Shown here: positions 31,177-37,655 of the stretch, piece by piece
How positions within the stretch are numbered: the first letter of the stretch is position 1
Layout: each line of letters begins with the position of its first letter
Source: Lasiodiplodia sp. COLG20
Taxonomy: Eukaryota > Ascomycota > Dothideomycetes > Botryosphaeriales > Botryosphaeriaceae
DNA length: 37,655 nt
NCBI GenBank assembly: GCA_009801085.1
Contig: VNWV01000062.1
Span: 1-37,655, forward strand
Reading direction: 5' to 3'
Notes under the pieces: model-generated
Database searches by the model: none
Told to the model about the DNA's origin: nothing
Seen by the model: the letters and a program-made list of their open reading frames with translations, nothing else
Position numbers and translations under genes: made by a program

Positions 31177-32202
31177 ATGAGCGTTTCTTCGAGTGCTACC
31201 GCCGCCGCCGCCGCCGCCTTCAATGCCGCTGCCCCGTCCGACCGCAAGGTTCCCGTCGTGCTACTCAAGACCAAGTCGACGCCGACGGATGGCTACGAAG
31301 AGTTCTTTGCCGCCGCGGGCGACGGCCGCTACGACCCGGTCTTCGTCCCCGTCCTCGAGCACCGCTTCCGGGCCGACGCGCTGAAGCAATTGCGCGCCGA
31401 CATTGCGCACGGCGGCTTCACAGGCGCGCAGCACGCCAAGTACGGCGCCATCATCTTCACGTCGCAGCGCGCTGTCGAGGCCTTCACGCAGGTGGTGCAG
31501 GACCTGCGGCGCGAGGGCGGCGCCCAGCAGCAGCACGACATGGACGCGCTGCTGCCCGCCTCGCTGCCGCTCTACGTCGTCGGCCCCGCGACGGCGCGGG
31601 GCCTGCGCGCGCTGGGCCTGCAGTGTCCCATCCTCGGCGAGGAGAGCGGCAACGGCGAGGTGCTGGCGAAGATCATACTGGACGACTACAACCGGCGGGT
31701 GCCACCACCACCGGCGCTCGGCGGCGCCGGCGGCAAGAGGAAGGCGGGCCTGCTCGAAAAGCTGCCCATCCTGTTCCTCGTCGGCGAGCAGCGCCGCGAC
31801 ATCATCCCCAAGACGCTGCAGGCGCCGGACCTGCCGGCCGAGCGCTACACGGCCGTTGACGAGGTCGTCGTCTACGAGACGGCCGAGATGCAGTCGTTCC
31901 GCCAGGACTTTGCGGCCGTCGTCGCGGGCAACCGGCAGGCGGGCGCGGAGCAGCAGTGGGTCGTCGTCTTCTCGCCCACGGGCGGGAAAGCAATGCTAGA
32001 GACGCTGGGGAAGGGGGAGGGCAGCGCGAAAACACCGCTGGAGGAGGGCGGGCTCAGGACGTGCATCGCGACGATTGGACCGACGACGAGAGATTACCTC
32101 GTGAAGTGCGGGTACGAGCCGGATGTGTGCGCGAAGAAGCCGAGCCCCGAGGGTGTGGGGAACGGCATTGAAGACTTTATGCATGGGTTTGCCGCCAATT
32201 GA
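31177..32202 (+). CDS. HEM4: Uroporphyrinogen-III synthase HEM4
   Basis: Single exon, 341 aa. The start is ATG 31177 (tcaccATGag); the frame is open a few codons upstream but has no ATG there. The enzyme cyclises hydroxymethylbilane with D-ring inversion to uroporphyrinogen III, the fourth step of heme synthesis, in the cytosol. Visible family signatures: VVLLKTKSTPTDGY at the N-terminus, VPVLEHRF, YGAIIFTSQRAVEAF, LYVVGPATARGLRALG, LPILFLVGEQRRDIIP, VVVYET and WVVVFSPTGGKAML, then IATIGPTTRDYLVKCGYEPDVCAKKPSPEG. The length is somewhat above yeast Hem4 because of an Ala-rich start and an inserted PPPPALGGAGGKRKAG loop. GC content and codon bias are very high, producing long false frames on both strands. 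Confidence 0.92.
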   Translation: MSVSSSATAAAAAAFNAAAPSDRKVPVVLLKTKSTPTDGYEEFFAAAGDGRYDPVFVPVLEHRFRADALKQLRADIAHGGFTGAQHAKYGAIIFTSQRAVEAFTQVVQDLRREGGAQQQHDMDALLPASLPLYVVGPATARGLRALGLQCPILGEESGNGEVLAKIILDDYNRRVPPPPALGGAGGKRKAGLLEKLPILFLVGEQRRDIIPKTLQAPDLPAERYTAVDEVVVYETAEMQSFRQDFAAVVAGNRQAGAEQQWVVVFSPTGGKAMLETLGKGEGSAKTPLEEGGLRTCIATIGPTTRDYLVKCGYEPDVCAKKPSPEGVGNGIEDFMHGFAAN

Positions 32203-32793
32203 CGACTGAAGACGGGCAGGTTGCCAGGAACAGGTACCCGGGGACATTCGCATCACTTCCGCAAGTATATGATACCTATTGACGGTCATGAGGACCGGAA
32301 AAAGAGAAGATTTTCATAGACAAATTAGGATAGGTTACGCAAATTACGCGATTACGGCCTTTTGCACATCTCCAAGTCCAGGTTTGTTGAGGGTGATGGT
32401 AGCAGAGCGGGGTTTGGACGGGCCAGCCACTTCGCTCGAATCCCGCCATCCGTGAGCTGCGCATCTAGACTTTGCATGAGCACTCACGTGCAAGCATGTA
32501 CGATGCATTCGACATGGCTAGAGGCTGGCTGGAACCAGCAGGCGCCCGAGACGCGGGAAGACGCGTTGCGATTGGATGACGTCAGTGACGCGCTGGAGCT
32601 AAAACGGCGCGTCACGGTACAGCTCCTCTTTAGCAGCTCCAACCGCTTGCGCTCTACCAACTTTCCTCTACGTCCCTCACAACTCTGTCAATCGCATTGC
32701 CTCATCGCAGTGCAGCTTCTGGAAGCTTCATTTCATCGTCACCGCGCGATTGAGCCGAGCATCAACCCCCACACACTTCGAATTTCTGTCAAT
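32203..32793. other. HEM4 3' region and promoter of the following gene
   Basis: About 590 bp. TGACGTCA-like TGACGTCAGTGACG at 32578 is a candidate bZIP/CRE-type site, about 200 bp before the next ATG. A CT-rich tract follows. The next gene's frame is open upstream to 32362, but the stretch lacks protein-like features. Confidence 0.45.
32578..32591. promoter_or_regulatory. CRE-like TGACGTCA site
   Basis: TGACGTCA is the palindromic consensus for CREB/ATF-type bZIP factors, followed by a second TGACG half site. It lies about 205 bp upstream of the proposed start at 32794. The match is exact, but function is inference. Confidence 0.4.
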
Positions 32794-34134
32794 ATGGTTT
32801 CCTCCACCAGGCAGTCTGCTCGTCTCGCCGAAAAGGGCGACAACGAGCCGACGGTCGAGCAGGAGCAGACATCGCCCAAGGGTACCAAGCGTAAGGCCGA
32901 TGCGGCTTCACCCACCAAGGGCCGTGGCGCAAAGAAAGCCGAGCCCGAGAAGAAGCAAAAGACTCTGGAAGAAACCATTGAAGGTACCGGTGCTCCCGAC
33001 GATATCGATATGATCGAGGCGGGCAAGGCAGTCGAAGGCATTGAGAAGAAGGCCGAGAGCAAGGGTGAGGAGGCGGATCAGAACGGCAAACAGGTCTCGG
33101 ATGAGAAAGAAGTTGCCAAACAGGCGGGTGAGGCACCGGGCTCCACCGAAACGGGCAAGTACCCATCGAGTAGCAGTGAATGGATCCCAACTGACGGTCG
33201 ACTACAGGTGGTGCTGTCAAGGAAGACACCGAACGCGAGCAAAATGTCCCCACCAGCATTGTTGAAAAGGGTGTCATCTACTTCTTTACCCGCAAGCGCG
33301 TGGGAATCAAAGATGCCGAAGGCCCGGAGGACCTGCAGCGGACATACTTTGTCCTTCGGCCTGTTCCCAAAGGTACCAAGCTTGAAGCTGCACCGATCGA
33401 GGATAGCGAGAACAATAGGCTGTTCGCGCTTCCGAAAAAGGTATTCCCGAAGAGCCACAGCGATAGGTTCATGGCATTCGCCGAGAAGGGCAAGACCACC
33501 ATCAAAGATCTCAAGGAGACTTTCTTCGCGGGAGCCACCCACGAGACAAAGACTCAGGGCACTCGCGAGGTTCCTCCAACAACTCCGATTGGCGAGGGTG
33601 TCTACGCAATCACGGACACCGGAAAGAGCTCCCATCTTGCCTACATGCTCACGATTCCGACTGAGATCGGTGATGTCCAGAAGGAACTGGGTCTCCGGAA
33701 CCAGGGCAGTTTCGTCATGAGTGTCAAGAACCCGGAGAGAAAGGGACCTGCCAGCGCCCAGCTCCCGCAGGGCCCCAATTTCCCGAAGGAGTAGGTGTCA
33801 TTTCTCTCGAGCTGAATGCAGTCAAACTGACCCGTTCTGTAGGATTATTGAGGAGTTCCGTGGCCTTGCTTGGGTGTCGGCGAAGCCGCAATACCTGAGT
33901 TACGACAACGTTCAGATCCTGCTCATCGGAGAGGGCACGGATGACAGTTTCGGACACGCGCTCGATCCCAAATCCAAGGACCAGAGGGAGGGCAAGGAAG
34001 AGCCGCGGGAGGAGCTAGAGAAGCTGGAGCATGAGGATGAGCTGCGGGTCGAGCACCTTCACGGCAACGACACGGTCTTCGATGACTTGAAGCTCAGCAA
34101 GAACGAGTATCCCCAGATTCCCACCACTTGGTAA
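32794..34134 (+). CDS. Conserved fungal protein of unknown function, likely nuclear
   Basis: Proposed join of 32794-33127, 33208-33790 and 33843-34134 gives 402 aa. Intron 1 (80 nt) uses GTGAGG and CTACAG, which keeps frame; the more obvious AAGTACCC donor does not. Residues 1-110 are disordered and basic/acidic (TKRKADAASPTKGRGAKK), an NLS-like region. From about 112 on is a conserved domain: VEKGVIYFFTRKRVG, DLQRTYFVLRPVPKGTKLEA, NNRLFALPKKVFPKSHSDRF, KTTIKDLKETFFAG and GEGVYAITDTGKSSHLAYML. The last exon adds EFRGLAWVSAKPQYLSYDN and an acidic tail. Relatives in other ascomycetes are, to my knowledge, hypothetical or loosely labelled BTB transcription factor; I see no BTB fold. No enzyme motif is visible. 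Confidence 0.8.
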
Positions 34135-35376
34135 ACGACCAAGTTCTCTGCGCGCTCTACCACCGTGTTCACGGAGTTGAGCTAGCACTCTATGAACAAC
34201 CGTCCATAGGAGCTGGTTACCGAGACTCGATTGCTTAAACCGGCGTTTAACGGGAGGATCAAAAAAGAAAAAAGCTCACCTCATCTGAGCTGAAGCCCCG
34301 CAAGCATTTCAAAGCTATGTGGGTACATGAAGTCGAACCTTTGAATTCTCGACAAAAAAAAATACGGCAGCCATAGCTCACTCGACAGAATATAAAACAA
34401 AAATGGTTAATATCACGTTATGCGGATGCTCTGTGCGTGAGTTTTTGCTTTACGAGGAAAGTGGAGAAGAACTGGGGAACCCGCATATCGCATGTGACTT
34501 TGATTTCCTGTTTCGGCAATGCGACAAGCACTCCTTGCTTACGCTTAAAGTGATGAGTTGCATGGCATGCGAGAGACGATGGGCGGATCGAATGATCGCA
34601 GCAAGTGGGCGTGCAATCGACGCATGTGAAGCGGCGTTTCGTGCGTGCTACGCCGTTGCACCGTTCGGACAGCCACAGGACGGTACGAATACGGGCAAGT
34701 GTCAGCCGTCAGCTCGAAGGAGGGTGGCATCGCAACTGAGGGCTGTTGCACTCCTGAAGTCGGAGTTTTTTGCGAAGGGCGGTGGTTACAGGCGGCGTAA
34801 ATCCCTTCACATGGAGACTAAATACTAATGGAGACCCCAAGGCGGGAAGCCCGAACCACAGTTGAGCGTGGATTGGCTGAAGATCGGGAGGCCGGGGGCC
34901 AATCGGATAGGATGGCGGTAACTGTTTCGAAGAAAATCAAGCAGGGATGACGTGGCAGGGGAGTCACGGTCGCAAGCCTGAACAGTCAGTTGCCATCGAG
35001 ACAGAGACAGTCGCAAGCCATGAGACATCAGAGGGTCTGGAGCTCTAGATTGTGGCTGGTTCGGTATCTGCATACCGACGACAGGGAGATCGACATCGGG
35101 AATCCCGGTCGACCTACGCTTTTTAGATTGGCACGCGGAGGGGGGTTCCTGTTTCCATCGTTGGGAGATTTCCTTTCCTGTACAGCTCAACCACAGCAAG
35201 CTGCCGGCTTACGCAGCCCGGGGCGTTTTTCGACGAGCTGGACGCAACGCTGCGTATACCAGTGGCCTCAGGCGCTACTCAGCACTAAATAAGCGGATCC
35301 CTCGTATCCCGCGCACGTGTTGGCTATATATATCTTTAGCCCGCGTAAGCCCGGGCGCGCACCCATCCGCTCCATC
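34135..35376. other. Intergenic, no supported gene
   Basis: About 1.24 kb. The left part has A-rich runs (34260, 34355) typical of a terminator region. A 141-codon frame from ATG 34403 is discussed under rejected items. The right end has a TATATATATC stretch at about 35326, 50 bp before the next start, which may act as a TATA element. Confidence 0.4.
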
Positions 35377-36584
35377 ATGTTCAAACCACAGACGAAGTCG
35401 GAGTGGGCCTTTCTGGGCACCACGGCCACTCAAGCGGGCGTGAATACCGCGATCCAGCTGTCAGTCCGGGAGCCCCGTCCTTTGAGTCCTGTTCTCACCG
35501 CTCTGCAGCTATGTCCTGGACCGTTATCTGCGGTGGGTGAACCCGAACGTCTATCAGGTCGCGCGATCATACACGATTCCCGTCACCTTTGCCATCTTCG
35601 TCTTCGGCGTCGTCTACCAGTTTTTGCTGGCGTGGGACTCGCTCCGCAGCAAAAACAACATCCAGCTGTTCGCACAGGCCGTCTGCAATGTCTGCCTCTT
35701 CATATCAGCCGTCCTGCAGTACGAGCAGGTCAAGGACGTGGTGCATGGACTGCCGCCGAACCACGATGCGCAGGACAAGCCGCTGGTCAAGCTGGACGTC
35801 GACATATGGGCCCAGATCCACCCCGCCTTGATCGCCTTCATCGCCGTCTTTGCCGCCTGCAGCGTGGCCATGTGCGGTCTAGCCTACAAACTCCACAAAC
35901 AGTTTGCCTGGGCCTTGTATAAGGACATCAACGCCGACACGAGCCTGAGGACTCGGTATCTGATTTATCAGGTAACACTATCCGGACCTTCCGTCGGACT
36001 CTCGTGCTCACTTCCTCCAGATATTCTTAGTCCTGATGAAACTGTCCTTTTACTTCCTCGTGTCTTTCGTCATCATCTACGGTTTCGTGGATGTGCACTA
36101 TGAACAACCCGAGTTCGCCCTCACCATGGCCATCATCCCGGTGGCCATGCTCCAGATCCTCCTCTCAGCCTTTGCAGCAAGGCACGAGAACAGATTCTTC
36201 ATGTTAATCTCCATTGTAAGTATGGATCTGATACAAACGTGACAAGACACACTGACACGCATCCTTCAGTTGGTATACGCCGGAGGCGTGGCCTACCTGG
36301 TCAGCCGGATCATCCTCCTCGTCGGCGACGGCCCGCGCTCGATGACGATCATGAAGGACGAAATGATGTTCTTCGCCGTCGTGTCGCTGATCCTCATCGC
36401 CTCTAGCCTCGTCGCGTCCATCCTGTGCATGATCAACTTCGGCCACGGCCTGAAGCCGCACCTGCTCGGCATGACGGCCAAGAAGGCGCCGCAGGACCCG
36501 GAAGATGCGTATCGATTCGAAAGGCTGTCTCACGCCGCTCCTCCGCCCGAGTTCCTCTCCCCTCGCCGCTTCGCCTTGGATTGA
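35377..36584 (+). CDS. Seven-TM membrane protein, UPF0658-like
   Basis: Proposed join of 35377-35459, 35509-35971, 36021-36215 and 36270-36584 gives 351 aa. All introns are about 49-54 nt with GTCAGT, GTAACA and GTAAGT donors. Seven hydrophobic segments are visible: YTIPVTFAIFVFGVVYQFLL, LFAQAVCNVCLFISAVL, LIAFIAVFAACSVAMCGLAY, KLSFYFLVSFVIIYGFV, TMAIIPVAMLQILLSAFAA, ISILVYAGGVAYLVSRIILL and FFAVVSLILIASSLVASIL. The start MFKPQTKSEWAFLGTTATQA and the WDSLRSKNNIQLFAQ loop resemble UPF0658 proteins, assigned to the Golgi membrane in fission yeast. Function is unknown. The short C-terminal tail (KAPQDPEDAYRFERL) is likely cytosolic. The family call is from memory of the pattern. Confidence 0.75.
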
Positions 36585-36709
36585 ACCCGACAAACGCCAT
36601 CTTAACATAGGACTTGACACCTTATTACTCCCAGCCCTTTCCTCATCTCACGCCGGTCCTCCTCATTCCTCCTCCTCCACCTTCTTCTCCCCCCTCCTCT
36701 TCTTCCCCC

Positions 36710-37136
36710 TCAAATGCACCGGCCTCTGCTCATCCCCGGCTCCACGCACCGCTCCAACGGAACATCACGGCCGTCTGCACCACGGTACCCGGCTTCTATC
36801 TGCGCCATCTGCTCGGCGTCGTACACCCCCGTCGCGCGGAAAGCGGCGACGTGCTCGGCGATCTGCGCGGGCGACAGCGCCCGGTGGTCGAGCACGGTAC
36901 CATCGCCAGAGTAACTGCGTAGGATTCCGTCGCTGCCCAGGTGCAGGCACCCCGCCCCGGTTGGGTCTTTTTTGAGCGTTCGGCCGGGTGAGGGGAGGCG
37001 GACGCAGGAGGAGCAGGAGGGGGAAGTGGTGGTGGTGGGGGCGGAAGGCTGAGGGTTGATGTTAGTTTTGGATGGAGATGGAGGAGGAGGAGGAGAAGGA
37101 GGAGGATCGGGACTGGTTGCGTACTTGGTCGGACAT
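36710..37136 (-). CDS. Small hypothetical protein with 12-nt first exon
   Basis: Proposed join of 37136-37125 and 37048-36710 gives 116 aa. The first exon encodes only Met-Ser-Asp-Gln. The intron (76 nt) has donor GTACGC, a perfect AACTAAC branch site and acceptor CCTCAG. This reading restores an ATG start, whereas the continuous frame has none. The product begins with a Ser/Thr/Pro/Cys-rich segment (SPSCSSCVRLPSPGR) and then a compact region: GCLHLGSDGILRSYSGDGTV, LDHRALSPAQIAEHVAAF, GVYDAEQMAQIEAGYRGADG, and RCVEPG at the end. I do not recognise the family. The 3' end lies 125 bp from the end of the oppositely directed UPF0658-like gene. Confidence 0.6.
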
Positions 37137-37594
37137 GGCGGTTGGCTCACTACTTTCCAAGGTGGTTTTCTCTCTTGCTTGTTGTCCTTTTCAGGGCTTG
37201 AAGGGGCGGCTTGAAGCGTCTTTATGAGAGGACGAGTGGGTGGGGGCGCCTGCTGACACCTTGGAGATCGTCGAAGGATTCGCCTGACATTCCATCAGGC
37301 AGCAGCAGCTTTGTCGATGTGGATGCAAAGCATGGAGACTCTCATTGGTAGATACAGTGGGTGACCATGATTCAGCTCTGCCAGAACTTTCCTTCGAATA
37401 TATGGGAAGTCATCCAATGTCTGGGTGGATTCGCACAATTTCAAGCTCACATTTATGTCGGATATGTGCTTCGTAGGAACAGGAGAACTCGAATCTTCTA
37501 CAATTGTGATGCCTTGCTGAATCGTTGATAAACTCAGCAAGAGAGCGGCCTTTATTGCAGAGTGCAAAGCGCACGCCAAAAATAAAAATAAAGA
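37137..37594. other. Interval before the terminal foldback arm
   Basis: About 460 bp. It should hold the promoter of the small protein gene ending at 36710. An open minus-strand frame (37600-37295) begins with a hydrophobic stretch but starts at the border of the foldback repeat and has no support. Confidence 0.35.
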
Positions 37595-37655
37595 CAACAT
37601 ATGGGTAGTTGAAGCTATCGTCCGGACGTGTATGTACAGTTATTAATTCGACATT
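37595..37655. mobile_element. Foldback family copy 4, cut off by the window end
   Basis: It reads ACATATGGGTAGTTGAAGC, then TATCGTCCGGACGTGTATGT and the loop GTTATTAATTCGACATT. The arm matches the left arm of the other hairpins, and the window stops at the first bases after the loop, so the other arm would lie just outside. No outer terminus of the family is seen to its left, like the solitary arm at 6991. Confidence 0.75.

Noticed and set aside
30177..31859. 560-codon open frame on the plus strand across ERV1 and HEM4
   Set aside because: It is the antisense of ERV1 and an off-frame reading of HEM4, created by very high GC and codon bias; it is Arg/Ala-rich with no domain.
32362..32793. Upstream in-frame extension of the 402-aa protein
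   Set aside because: The frame is open but the sequence looks like promoter DNA (CRE-like site, CT tract); ATG 32794 fits the family start better.
34403..34828. 141-codon frame starting with ATG
   Set aside because: Cys-rich in its first half but no motif spacing I know, no introns and no similarity; could be real, evidence too weak.
37295..37600. 101-codon minus-strand frame with a signal-like start
   Set aside because: Its ATG sits at the foldback repeat border and the rest shows no family features.

Overview
The window looks like a filamentous ascomycete chromosome (Pezizomycotina; Dothideomycetes is my guess from the gene set). The genes are split by short introns (mostly 47-80 nt) with GTRNGT-type donors, CTNAC-like branch sites and YAG acceptors. 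Intergenic DNA is pyrimidine-rich, there are no operons, and the proteins are fungal: a Zn(II)2Cys6 regulator, a Fus3/Kss1-type MAP kinase, a SAS2-type MYST acetyltransferase, DBP3, ERV1 and HEM4. Exon joins given here were read by eye from splice signals, phase and protein continuity. Every multi-exon model closes in frame.

Left part (1-8.7 kb) is accessory. A foldback, MITE-like repeat family occurs at 1-216, 3622-3912 and 6780 to about 7070, with a further truncated copy at 37595-37655. Between the copies lie a lineage-specific membrane protein (308-2595, minus), a SAS2-like histone acetyltransferase (4167-5481, plus), a hypothetical protein whose last codons and stop lie in a repeat end (5929-6801, plus), and a truncated BTB/POZ gene (7196-7776, minus).

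Middle part (8.7-22 kb) is gene-poor. A BRCT protein (8760-9839, minus) and a six-exon Zn2Cys6 transcription factor (14916-17403, minus) are separated by about 5 kb and followed by about 4.5 kb without a convincing intact gene. One apparently decayed small gene lies at about 20.37-20.98 kb.

Right part (21.9-37.1 kb) is a compact housekeeping block: DBP3 (rRNA processing), a 55-aa Cys-rich mini-protein, a Cys-motif protein of unknown function, the Fus3/Kss1/Pmk1-type MAP kinase, ERV1 (mitochondrial disulfide relay) divergent from HEM4 (heme synthesis), a conserved nuclear-looking protein of unknown function, a seven-TM UPF0658-like protein and a small two-exon hypothetical protein.

The genes do not form one pathway. 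ERV1 and HEM4, sharing a promoter of about 0.4 kb, are the only pair whose jobs (mitochondrial redox import and heme supply) suggest common regulation. The least ordinary feature is the foldback repeat family. It bounds the window on both sides, sits in the SAS2 promoter region and supplies a stop codon to a coding region.
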